Origin: Atlanticothrix silvestris CENA357
GTDB taxonomy: Bacteria; Cyanobacteriota; Cyanobacteriia; Cyanobacteriales; Nostocaceae
Length of the DNA stretch: 64,000 nt
Direction of reading: 5' to 3'
Assembly: GCF_016056295.1 (NCBI RefSeq)
Contig: NZ_JAECZB010000014.1
Location: forward strand, 43,125-107,124
The position numbers were made by a program, and so were the translations under genes. The notes beneath the pieces are model-generated. The model did not search any database. It saw nothing but the letters and a program-made list of their open reading frames with translations, and had not been told where the DNA came from. Shown one piece after another: positions 33,189 through 41,458 of this stretch (position 1 is its first letter; every line of letters begins with the position of its first letter).

Positions 33189-33616
33189 TGGCTTGTCCAC
33201 GGGTGGTAATTGATACTAATATCATCATCTCGGCGCTGATATTTGGGGGCAGAGTATCTAGGCTTCGTTTGGCATGGCAGGACAATCTCTTCACTCCCCT
33301 GGTTTCTAAAGCGACAGCGACTGAATTAATCAGAGTGCTGGCTTATCCAAAGTTTCAGCTCACGCCAACTGAGCAAGAAGATTTACTATCGGATTACATA
33401 CTCTTTTGTGAAGCTGTAGCGATGCCCGATCGCTTGCCTGTAATTCTTGAATGTCGTGACTTGTTTGATGTGCCTTTTTTACTTTTGGCTGTGGTCAGTG
33501 AGGCGGATTATCTCGTGACGGGCGATCGCGATTTACTCAGTTTAAAAGATAATTTTTCTTGCCCGATTATCACGGCTGAAGATTTTCTAAATGTTATTGA
33601 TGGTCAGTCGCCCTAA
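33188..33616 (+). CDS. PIN-domain toxin
   Basis: The 142-residue protein from ATG 33188 has V-V-I-D-T-N-I-I-I-S-A-L-I-F-G-G at the start and T-E-L-I-R-V-L in the middle. C-R-D-L-F-D-V-P-F-L-L-L-A and A-D-Y-L-V-T-G-D-R-D-L-L follow near the end. The acidic residues of these four blocks form the PIN metal site for RNA cleavage; all are present. It pairs with the AbrB-like antitoxin directly upstream. Family members are putative ribonucleases, with the RNA target unknown. A GTG-type extension to 33170 is not favoured because it would overlap the antitoxin more. Confidence 0.87.
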   Translation: MACPRVVIDTNIIISALIFGGRVSRLRLAWQDNLFTPLVSKATATELIRVLAYPKFQLTPTEQEDLLSDYILFCEAVAMPDRLPVILECRDLFDVPFLLLAVVSEADYLVTGDRDLLSLKDNFSCPIITAEDFLNVIDGQSP

Positions 33617-33654
33617 TTTTTCCGGTGATGCTTAAATGAGGTAGCATAACCATA

Positions 33655-33861
33655 ATGAAAAATACAGTGACTGAAATAGTATTTTTAATTGAAGAAGACC
33701 CAGAGGGTGGTTATACAGCAAAGGCTTTGGGTGAATCAATATTTACTCAAACTGATAATATTGCTAGCTTAAAAGAAATGTTACGTGATGCGGTGCGCTG
33801 CCATTTTCCTGATCAAGCAAATCGACCGAAAGCGATTAGATTGCATATTGTCCGTAGTTAG
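33655..33861 (+). CDS. HicB-like protein, orphan
   Basis: The 68-residue protein reads V-T-E-I-V-F-L-I-E-E-D-P-E-G-G-Y-T-A-K-A-L-G-E-S-I-F-T-Q, then a helix and a short strand R-L-H-I-V-R. This is the HicB-type partial RNase-H fold found in many small cyanobacterial ORFs that normally precede a hicA gene. Here the following sequence is instead a MITE (33920-34037) and an IS701-like element, so the toxin gene is absent or was displaced. Function inferred from family only. Confidence 0.7.
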   Translation: MKNTVTEIVFLIEEDPEGGYTAKALGESIFTQTDNIASLKEMLRDAVRCHFPDQANRPKAIRLHIVRS

Positions 33862-33919
33862 ATAAGCGAGTTAGACAATTCAGACTGAAACAGCTTTACT
33901 AATTATTTTCCTCTTTATT

Positions 33920-34037
33920 AGGACTTACGCAAGAACTCTCTGAAACCCTCTTAACTTCGTGTCCTCTGCGTCCTTTGCGGTACCCTTCGGGAAGCCGCTG
34001 ACGCGTCTACGTTTTTCCATAATTTTGCGTAAGTCCT
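33920..34037. mobile_element. MITE with 13-bp perfect terminal inverted repeats
   Basis: aggacttacgcaa at 33920-33932 is the exact complement of ttgcgtaagtcct at 34025-34037. The 118-bp interior has no ORF and includes ttcgtgtcctctgcgtcctttgcgg-type dispersed-repeat sequence. It is a non-autonomous element; no transposase with these ends is in the window. Confidence 0.8.
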
Positions 34038-34043
34038 GTTTAT

Positions 34044-35432
34044 CCCTCATTTGTCACTCTAGGCAGAGGAAAAGTAGAAATCAGGGTGAGTCAGGAAAAT
34101 GAAAATTGAACTGGTGAGGTTATAAATAATAGATTGAAGTTTAGAAAAACCCAAGGATAATTGGGGAATAGGAAAAACTGTTAACCAGGGGTATATCAGG
34201 TTAAATAGGATAAAAGGTTGGGCAATTAAGCGGAGATTGTTCAGAAGATTTTTCCAGCCTTTTTCATCATTCCACCAAGGATGTTCAGCTAATTTTGATG
34301 GTGATTTTGGTGCAGAAGATTGTAGTTGTTCAGAATGAAGGCTAACCATTAAGTAGCTACTACATACAATTTCCCACCAACGTTCGATATCACAGTAGCG
34401 AGTCAAACGGTAATCTGCCCAACCTAATTCATTCTTACTTTGTTTTAAGCCATATTCTACCCAAGTCCTTAATCCATAGAAATTACCAACTTCTCTTGGG
34501 GTAATATCTGGATATTTGGTCATCACATACCAAGTAGAGTTACCAGGTAAATTTTCACGGTCTGTAGTAATCTGCCAATATCTTTTTTCTTGACGTTTGC
34601 CGTGAATTATTTCTCTAATAAACCGATTTTCGCTGCTTATATCAGAGAATACTCTTTTGAATCTCTGCCACTCTAAATATTGGGTATATTGTCTTGGAAG
34701 TAGCTCTACAGAGTGGTTTGAGCGAATCGCTACTATATAATTTAGATTCATCTCATCTAACACAGATATGAAGTTAGTTCCACTTTCTCCATACAAACTA
34801 TCTGCCAGAACTAAGTTAAATTTAAAGCCCATTGACTTGAGCTTCCGCCTCATCATTGCAGCTATTTGTGGCTTGGTTAGATACTTATCCTCTGGCTTTA
34901 ATCTTTCACGGGGTTTGTATACTTCAAACAGTAATGGGAAGGTCATTCCGCAGAATACACCATACGCTGTTACTGCTACAATTCCCTGATCTACTTTTCC
35001 TAAGTTCCCTATATACTGTCGTTTGACATAATCCGTTTTATTCCCTTTCTTTCTGTCTCCTGTTTCATCAATAATTAGAATGATTGGTCTGCCTTTTAGT
35101 ACTTGTAAAATTAGCTCTAATCGCAAGATTCTTAACTTTTCTATATCCCAAGGTGATTTAGTTAAAAAATGATGCAACCCTTGCTGGTTATCCAATCCGA
35201 CAATTTTTGCTATTTCTGGTAGGGTTTTACGCTTTAGATCAGAAATGCAGCCTACATGCAGATATTTAAAAGCCTCAAAACTCCTAACATCTGGAAACAG
35301 GCTTTTATACCACTGGCAATATTCGTCCACGAATTTGACTGTTGGTGCGGCTGGACGGGGCTGTACCATACTCTGTGTCTTGGTTCTAGCATTTGTACCT
35401 TATTATACTACTGCCAGAGTGACAAAACAGGG
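34044..35432 (-). mobile_element. IS701-like insertion sequence with target duplication
   Basis: The ends are imperfect inverted repeats: ccct-ca-tttgtcactct-a-ggcag at 34044-34066 against ctgcc-agagtgacaaa-ac-aggg at 35411-35432. Both ends are flanked by TTAT (34040-34043 and 35433-35436), a 4-bp target duplication as expected for this family. The element is about 1.39 kb and contains one intact transposase gene. It inserted immediately next to the MITE end. Confidence 0.85.
34059..35369 (-). CDS. IS701-family DDE transposase
   Basis: The 436-residue protein has the catalytic blocks of IS4/IS701 transposases: I-L-I-I-D-E-T-G-D-R-K-K-G (first Asp), N-L-V-L-A-D-S-L-Y-G-E-S (second Asp), and V-E-Y-G-L-K-Q-S-K-N-E-L-G-W-A-D-Y (Glu). 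The N-terminal region has the expected helical DNA-binding part (D-N-Q-Q-G-L-H-H-F-L). There is no frameshift or stop, and both ends of the element with target duplication are recognisable, so it may be active. Confidence 0.92.
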   Translation of the reverse strand: MVQPRPAAPTVKFVDEYCQWYKSLFPDVRSFEAFKYLHVGCISDLKRKTLPEIAKIVGLDNQQGLHHFLTKSPWDIEKLRILRLELILQVLKGRPIILIIDETGDRKKGNKTDYVKRQYIGNLGKVDQGIVAVTAYGVFCGMTFPLLFEVYKPRERLKPEDKYLTKPQIAAMMRRKLKSMGFKFNLVLADSLYGESGTNFISVLDEMNLNYIVAIRSNHSVELLPRQYTQYLEWQRFKRVFSDISSENRFIREIIHGKRQEKRYWQITTDRENLPGNSTWYVMTKYPDITPREVGNFYGLRTWVEYGLKQSKNELGWADYRLTRYCDIERWWEIVCSSYLMVSLHSEQLQSSAPKSPSKLAEHPWWNDEKGWKNLLNNLRLIAQPFILFNLIYPWLTVFPIPQLSLGFSKLQSIIYNLTSSIFIFLTHPDFYFSSA

Positions 35433-35961
35433 TTATATAACTCTGGAAAAGATGTCATCTTAATGTTTCTTATCAGTACATGACATTTTTTACCATAAAT
35501 TTTTCAACTATAAATTACTTAGATTTTAAATTTTAAGTGAATTTACTGATGTTATGCATTTTCTGTAGGGGTTAAATTCTAGTTGCAGTGAACCCAAAAG
35601 GAAATAGCCTAAAAACAACGAAAATCTAAGAGAGACACACATAATACACAAATTACTTCGTGCAGAACTTCATAAATTTGTAACAAAAATATTTGAGTTA
35701 CAATCCCAAGTTTTTATTCACTTGCTAAAACTCAAAATTTCAAACTTTTACATCTACCAAGCAAGCTTCACACAAAGACTTAGTTACGAAAGCAAAAATC
35801 CTACTTCTAAGCGGGTTGCATCTTCACAAAACAAGCCAGGAATTTGGCAGCAGTAACAATAGTGATTGGTTGATGAACAGTAATGAAGTTGTATTGCATG
35901 GCTACAAATTATTTGTAGCTAATAGTTAGATGTTGAATTTTTATAGAAAATACTAAATATT
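35433..35961. other. Intergenic region upstream of the PPC-domain gene
   Basis: The region is AT-rich and should hold the promoter of the gene at 35962. I see no supported ORF or RNA gene. Short poly-A/T tracts and acaaa-rich segments are the only features. Confidence 0.55.
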
Positions 35962-38673
35962 ATGGCAACTTATTCAGGATTTTCCGACCCAGGAAATAAT
36001 ACAGCCACAGCCTTAAATACTGCAACTTATATCGGTGGTTCTCTTACCAGTACAAGCAACATTTTTCAAGACTCTCTCAGCAGTCTTGATAGAGACGATT
36101 ACTACAAATTTACTCTTAGTAGTTCTAGTATCGTTACCTTGAGTCTAGATGGATTAGCAGCAAATAGTGATGCCAATTTAATCTTGACAGACAGTAATAA
36201 TAACACTATTACTGCTCCTAACTTACCTGGTAATGCCTCAGAAAATATACGTTTTACCCTTAATAACCAACCTCCCAACACTTATTATGCCCGGATTTAT
36301 TTAGTTACTGCGGGAGTTAGCACAGCCTATAATCTCACTTTGTCAGCCGAGACCATTCTAGATAGTGGCATCGCTGACAATACAATTACAGAGGCAAACG
36401 CTAACAGAGATATTAGTGCAGCGGTCAATACTGGCAGTTACAGTGCAACTGATTTTGTCGCCAGTAGGGGCTTTGTTAAAGATGCTAGCGACTACTATAA
36501 ATTCACCTTAAATAACAACGGCACTATTGGTATTAATCTCAATCCTTCAAGTGGTAATGCTGATATACAGTTGTTGAATAGTTCTGGACAGTCTCTTCAA
36601 CCTGCGGCCACTAGTACTCAAACAGGTACAAACCCAGATTCCATAAATCGTTCTCTGGCCGCAGGTACTTACTATCTCCAGGTTTATGGAAGTGCAGACT
36701 CGACTAACTATAATTTGCAGGTTAATTTTACCGCAGATGCCCCAGATCAAGGAGGAAATACTTTAGCAACTGCAACTAGTATCAGTCTTCCTGCTACTAT
36801 CTCAGATTTAGTTAATACTACTGATCCTCAAGACTATTACAAGTTCACTCTCGCCTCAACTGCTTTAGTTGATATCAGGTTTACATCACTCTCAGCAGAT
36901 GCTAATTTAACACTCCAAAACCAAAATGGTAGTGCCATTGTTCCCACTACTACTCAGTCAGGAACAACCCTAGATGTAATTCACCGCAGCTTAAACCCTG
37001 GTACTTATAACATCCTAGTAACTCGTGCTGCTGGTACAACAGCAGCTAACTATACTCTGAGTGTAGTTGCCCAAACCATAAACCCAGATCAAGCTCTTAA
37101 CAACACAACAAATGCCCAGAATTTAGGTACTTTAAACGGTTCTATTTCGCGCAGTGAGTTTGTGGGTAGCATAGATACTAATGATTACTATAAATTCAAT
37201 CTTAATACCGCAAGTTCCTTCAATCTCACCCTTTCTGGTTTAAGTGATAATGCAGATATCCAACTAATTAGAAGCAATGGTCAAACAATACCATATACTA
37301 ACCAAACGGGGACTACTAATGAAACCATCAACAATCTTTCCCTAAGTGCAGGTACATACTACATTTGTGTCTATCCCTCTGGTTCAGCCGAAACTTTCTA
37401 CAACTTGGATATAACGGTAGAACCACAAGCCCAACAACTAGAAATAAATCCTGGGTCTAGTAGTTCTGATCCTGATAACTTGACCAATTGGAATAACACT
37501 TTATACTTTACTGCTAATGATGGTAGTACGGGTATTCAACTATGGAGGAGTAATGGAACTACAAACACCCGCATTACTAATGCTAGTGGTTTCAATCCTG
37601 ATGATCTGATTGTTTTTAATAACAAGTTATACTTCACGGCTACTAATAGCACGTTCGGTAAAGAACTTTGGCAATATGACGGCAATTCTGTAAATAGAAT
37701 TAGTGACATTAATCTAAATGCTGGCAGTTCTAACCCCAGTAATCTCACAGTCGTTGGTAACAAACTTTTCTTTACAGCAGTTGATAGTAGCAATACCAGA
37801 AAACTATGGGTTTATAACAGTACAAACGTCAGTTTAGTAGATATTAACCCTGGTTTCAGTAGTTCTCAATCACCCACTTTCACTACGTTTAACAGCAAGC
37901 TATTTTTTACAGCCAAAAATAATAGTGAACTTTGGTCAACTGATGGCACTGTAGGCGGTACGCAGGTTATTAGTGTGGGAGGAACTACTAAATCATATCC
38001 TGCACACTTGAGAGTAGTTGGTAGTACACTCTATTTCACTGCCAACGATGGTACAAGCGGCTTTGAGGTCTGGAAGTATCAAAGTGGTACAACAGCTAGT
38101 TTAGTAAAAGATATTACTCCTGGTAACAATGGCTATGCGCCAACATATTTAACAGGTGTTGGTAATACTCTGTACTTTGTCACAGATAGCAACAATGATT
38201 TCAACTTGGAACTGTGGAAGAGTGACGGTACAGCTAACGGAACCGTAAGAATTAAAAATGATGGGCAAGCACCCAATGTTGGTTTAGGGCCTTTTTCTTT
38301 AACTGCTATTGCTGATAGTCTCTACTTTATTGGCAACGACCAAACAACAGGTCTGGAATTATGGAAAACTGATGGTACAGATGCCAATACAGTATTAGTA
38401 AAAGATATTTGGACTGGTACAAACGTAAATACCCAGCCTAATAACAGTATTCCCACTAGTCTCGTTAATTTCAATGGCACCCTGGCTTTTGCTGCTTCTG
38501 ATGGCACAAATAGGGAGGTGTGGTTAAGTGACGGCACAACTGCCAATACTCGGAAGGTTAGCAACATTAACGCTACAGGACTTGCTAACCCCGGTAGGCT
38601 GACTGTCGTTGGTACACAGCTGTTCTTCATCGCCAACAACGGGACTAACGGTACAGAGTTATACGTGCTTTAA
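35962..38673 (+). CDS. Large PPC-domain and ELWxxDGT-repeat protein
   Basis: The 903-residue protein has four to five N-terminal pre-peptidase C-terminal (PPC) domains of about 110 residues. Their signature is D-x-x-D-Y-Y-K-F-T-L...D-A-N-L-x-L...L-x-x-G-T-Y-Y, at about 45, 165, 285, 400. The C-terminal 400 residues are propeller-like repeats with G-x-E-L-W-K-S-D-G-T and L-Y-F-T-A-N-D-G-T. There is no N-terminal signal peptide, as in cyanobacterial proteins exported by type I secretion, although no secretion genes are adjacent. An extracellular structural or adhesive role is inferred. It lies 176 bases upstream of the pilus-like locus. Confidence 0.8.
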   Translation: MATYSGFSDPGNNTATALNTATYIGGSLTSTSNIFQDSLSSLDRDDYYKFTLSSSSIVTLSLDGLAANSDANLILTDSNNNTITAPNLPGNASENIRFTLNNQPPNTYYARIYLVTAGVSTAYNLTLSAETILDSGIADNTITEANANRDISAAVNTGSYSATDFVASRGFVKDASDYYKFTLNNNGTIGINLNPSSGNADIQLLNSSGQSLQPAATSTQTGTNPDSINRSLAAGTYYLQVYGSADSTNYNLQVNFTADAPDQGGNTLATATSISLPATISDLVNTTDPQDYYKFTLASTALVDIRFTSLSADANLTLQNQNGSAIVPTTTQSGTTLDVIHRSLNPGTYNILVTRAAGTTAANYTLSVVAQTINPDQALNNTTNAQNLGTLNGSISRSEFVGSIDTNDYYKFNLNTASSFNLTLSGLSDNADIQLIRSNGQTIPYTNQTGTTNETINNLSLSAGTYYICVYPSGSAETFYNLDITVEPQAQQLEINPGSSSSDPDNLTNWNNTLYFTANDGSTGIQLWRSNGTTNTRITNASGFNPDDLIVFNNKLYFTATNSTFGKELWQYDGNSVNRISDINLNAGSSNPSNLTVVGNKLFFTAVDSSNTRKLWVYNSTNVSLVDINPGFSSSQSPTFTTFNSKLFFTAKNNSELWSTDGTVGGTQVISVGGTTKSYPAHLRVVGSTLYFTANDGTSGFEVWKYQSGTTASLVKDITPGNNGYAPTYLTGVGNTLYFVTDSNNDFNLELWKSDGTANGTVRIKNDGQAPNVGLGPFSLTAIADSLYFIGNDQTTGLELWKTDGTDANTVLVKDIWTGTNVNTQPNNSIPTSLVNFNGTLAFAASDGTNREVWLSDGTTANTRKVSNINATGLANPGRLTVVGTQLFFIANNGTNGTELYVL

Positions 38674-38849
38674 ACAGGAGGTGATTGATAAAAACAAAGT
38701 CTATCTAAACAATCAACTAAATTTAATGGGTTGTAGTTTCACTAAACTTTCAACCGTTTGTAGGCAAAGCAACAAATTGTTTGCCCCATTGATTTCAAGA
38801 GATTTGCTAACCGTCAACATAAATTGACACAAACACAAAAAAGAGGGAG

Positions 38850-39458
38850 ATGTTTTCCAATATGAAGAACAAATTTTTAGCTCTTGTTGCTTTTGGTACT
38901 GCTGTTCTAGGTGGTGCGATTCTTTCTGCCCCTGCTAACGCTCAAATTGCTCCAAATACTGAAACAGAGACCATTAACGTCAATGTCACTGTCCCAGAGA
39001 TTCTCTTCTTAAGAACTATTACAACTGCTAATGTAGCCATTACTCCCACTGATTTAGTTGGTGGAGCAGGAGCAGCATCACTAACTGCCGTTACTGGTAG
39101 TACTCCCCCCGCTTACACAGGCAGTGATAAGTCTACTGGTACTACTGTTGATACTGTATCTCCCTTTTCAGTGGGCGCAACAGCTGTAGCCAAAACCATT
39201 GACGATGCCTACATCGTTTGGTCTAACAGTCCCACAGGAACTTATGAGGTAAATATTACACCTAGTGCTTTTGTAAACGGCACTAATAATCTGACAGTTG
39301 CTATTAATGGTAGTGATGTTAGTACTGCCGCAATAGCTGCTGAAGGGTTAGTTACTGCTACTGCAAAAGATATTGTTTTGGATGTAACATTAGATGCTGC
39401 TGGAAAGGCTGGAACTTACACAGGTACTTTGACAGTTGATGCCTTCAGACCTAACTAA
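38850..39458 (+). CDS. Secreted pilin-like subunit
   Basis: The 202-residue protein has a clear signal peptide (K-N-K-F-L-A-L-V-A-F-G-T-A-V-L...A-P-A-N-A-Q). The mature part is all-beta, beginning T-E-T-I-N-V-N-V-T-V-P and ending G-K-A-G-T-Y-T-G-T-L-T-V-D-A-F. An A-G-T-Y-T-x-T-L-T-V C-terminal strand is characteristic of fimbrial subunits of the spore-coat-U/sigma type. Start choice: ATG 38850 or ATG 38862 (M-K-N-K). It is the first gene of a same-strand set with a PapD-like chaperone and an usher-like protein. A main pilus or coat subunit is the most likely role. Confidence 0.65.
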   Translation: MFSNMKNKFLALVAFGTAVLGGAILSAPANAQIAPNTETETINVNVTVPEILFLRTITTANVAITPTDLVGGAGAASLTAVTGSTPPAYTGSDKSTGTTVDTVSPFSVGATAVAKTIDDAYIVWSNSPTGTYEVNITPSAFVNGTNNLTVAINGSDVSTAAIAAEGLVTATAKDIVLDVTLDAAGKAGTYTGTLTVDAFRPN

Positions 39459-39684
39459 CTCTTCTCTGGGTGACAGTGAAAGGAGAAATCTGACTCAAAC
39501 CTGACAAGCAAAAGACAGATTGCTCTCTTTCTGCTGATGTAATTTAGTCAACTGGTTAACTTTTTAAATATCTCTCCAATTCCCTAGAACCTGGGGAGAT
39601 ATTCCCCATATTAAACCTATTAGCAACGAAGATTAGTAAAGATTTGATCTGTGTACATGATTTAAATGTGAACAATTTAGCAAT

Positions 39685-40248
39685 ATGTTATGGCATCTAA
39701 CTAAAAGTTGGAAACGTTACCTGCTCAGCCCCATAGCTATCAGTATAGCTATATTAGCGTATCCACAAACACGCACTGTGGCACAATTCATCCCTACAGT
39801 TGAACCCACAGAGATTTACCAGTTAGCGACTCCTCAAAGACTGAAAATTCCTCCCATCGCACAATCAGAAATTTCTGTCACTGCCAAGAGTGAGTCAGTG
39901 ACTAATCCAGGAGATTTATTAGCACCTCCCCAATTTAATACTTTGATTGTTCGGGAATTTCCTAATATTTGGCAGATGCGTGTTCCTGTTGACCAAGTGA
40001 ATTTACTTTATGCCACTTATGAAATGAAAGCCGAAAATGGCAGGAGTAATGTAATTAGTAGTGAACAGCGGTCTAGTTCTGTGGTTCAAGTTGTTCTAGA
40101 GCCATTGCCCATCATAGAAATTTCTCGCGATTCCAATACTAATACAGCTTTGGTACAAGGTGGATTCCGATTAAAAATGGATGTTTCTGGTTCCCAAGTT
40201 GCAGGTCAATATACTGGGGAATTAGCGGTAATAGTAGACCGCCGTTAA
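39685..40248 (+). CDS. Secreted subunit-like protein of the pilus-like locus
   Basis: The 187-residue protein has an N-terminal basic and hydrophobic export segment (about residues 10-33). Its C-terminal part is beta-rich, with F-R-L-K-M-D-V-S-G-S-Q-V-A-G-Q-Y-T-G-E-L-A-V-I-V. That end parallels the A-G-x-Y-T-G-x-L-x-V strand of the preceding subunit. It starts 226 bases after that gene and ends 33 bases before the chaperone gene. It may be a minor or tip subunit; the family is not otherwise recognised. Confidence 0.6.
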   Translation: MLWHLTKSWKRYLLSPIAISIAILAYPQTRTVAQFIPTVEPTEIYQLATPQRLKIPPIAQSEISVTAKSESVTNPGDLLAPPQFNTLIVREFPNIWQMRVPVDQVNLLYATYEMKAENGRSNVISSEQRSSSVVQVVLEPLPIIEISRDSNTNTALVQGGFRLKMDVSGSQVAGQYTGELAVIVDRR

Positions 40249-40281
40249 TTTCTCTACTTGGACTGAGAAAATAGTTGCTTT

Positions 40282-41253
40282 ATGGTGTGTTTTAAAGTGA
40301 AAAATTTAATCCCTACATTGCCAAAATCAATAAATATTGCCTTGGGTGTAATGGGAGCATTAGCTCTAAGTATGCCTCCTGCAATAGCAATTAATGTTGG
40401 TGTGAGTCCGCCCAGATTTCACATAGATATGAACAGCAATAAAACACGTTCTCAAGCTATTCGTGTTTTAAACCTTGATTCTCAACCAGTTGAACTTAAG
40501 GTTTATGTACAATCATGGGTGATGAATGAAGAAAATAAAGTGCAAATAGTTCCTCCTAAAGAGCAATCTTTAGAGCAGTGGGTGGTTTTTACTCCTTCTA
40601 GATTTATTATTCCCCCTGGTGGTTCACAAACCGTTCGTTTTGCTATTCGTCCTAGAGTTAAGCCCCAGTCAGGAGAACATCGGGCAGTACTTTATTTTGA
40701 AGAAATACCCAAGACTATTTCACGCTCCAAAGGTGTAACTTTAGTTGGCAAACTAGGAGTTGCAATATACGGTTATGTAGGCGATATCAAAAGAATTGGT
40801 GTCTTAAATGCTGTAAATGTAGACACTAAAAAAGATACTCTGAATGCTGTTTTTGATATTTCTAGTCAAGGTAACGCATCTGTAAATATGCAAGGTCAAT
40901 ATGCTATTTGGCCGGCTGCTAAGTATCCAGGTGTGGAAGCGACAAAACCAATAGCTAATTTAAACAAGCCAGAAGCAAAAATTACCGAACCTGTAGCTGA
41001 TGCAGGAGTTTTACCTACAACACTAGTTTTACCTGATACCCGTCGTCGAGTTTTGCTACCAATCACTAAAACCTTACCCCCTGGGAACTACGTTTTAGAT
41101 ATCAATGGTCAATTGAATGGTGTAGCGATTAAAAAAGGCATACCTTTTACTGTACCAGTGGATGCTCCATTAGCGAATAAGGTCAGCACTCAAACTCAAC
41201 CTGCTGCTAACAAACTGAGAGATTCTCTCAAAAATCCTCAGCGCCGCAGGTAA
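40282..41253 (+). CDS. PapD-like periplasmic pilus chaperone
   Basis: The 323-residue protein has a signal peptide (about residues 15-37, A-L-A-L-S-M-P-P-A-I-A). An immunoglobulin-like PapD domain follows: I-N-V-G-V-S-P-P-R-F-H-I, Q-A-I-R-V-L-N-L-D-S-Q-P-V, V-Q-S-W-V, F-T-P-S-R-F-I-I-P-P-G-G-S-Q-T-V-R-F-A-I-R-P, and E-H-R-A-V-L-Y-F-E-E-I-P. These are the strands used to donate to pilus subunits. A second beta domain and a basic tail extend it beyond the usual 230-250 residues. It is followed by the usher-like gene, as in chaperone-usher operons. Confidence 0.75.
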   Translation: MVCFKVKNLIPTLPKSINIALGVMGALALSMPPAIAINVGVSPPRFHIDMNSNKTRSQAIRVLNLDSQPVELKVYVQSWVMNEENKVQIVPPKEQSLEQWVVFTPSRFIIPPGGSQTVRFAIRPRVKPQSGEHRAVLYFEEIPKTISRSKGVTLVGKLGVAIYGYVGDIKRIGVLNAVNVDTKKDTLNAVFDISSQGNASVNMQGQYAIWPAAKYPGVEATKPIANLNKPEAKITEPVADAGVLPTTLVLPDTRRRVLLPITKTLPPGNYVLDINGQLNGVAIKKGIPFTVPVDAPLANKVSTQTQPAANKLRDSLKNPQRRR

Positions 41254-41260
41254 GCTATTC

Positions 41261-41324
41261 CACATCTAAATTGCGTTAACTGGGCTGAGCAATATGCCTA
41301 CTAGTTTGATGGAATTTAGATGTG
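41261..41324. repeat. 12-bp inverted repeat between chaperone and usher genes
   Basis: cacatctaaatt (41261-41272) pairs with aatttagatgtg (41313-41324) across a 40-nt loop. It may attenuate or stabilise the transcript between the two genes. Confidence 0.7.
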
Positions 41325-41458
41325 CAAATTAAATGTGTTTTAGCTTTTGGATTTACAAAGGCTGAAATTTCGCTAGCTATGTTTTTTATCTTCCCAGCAA
41401 TAATTTGTAGCCGGGAAGTTTCTTAGGCTACCTATACAAATTTTTGTACTTCAGTTTT

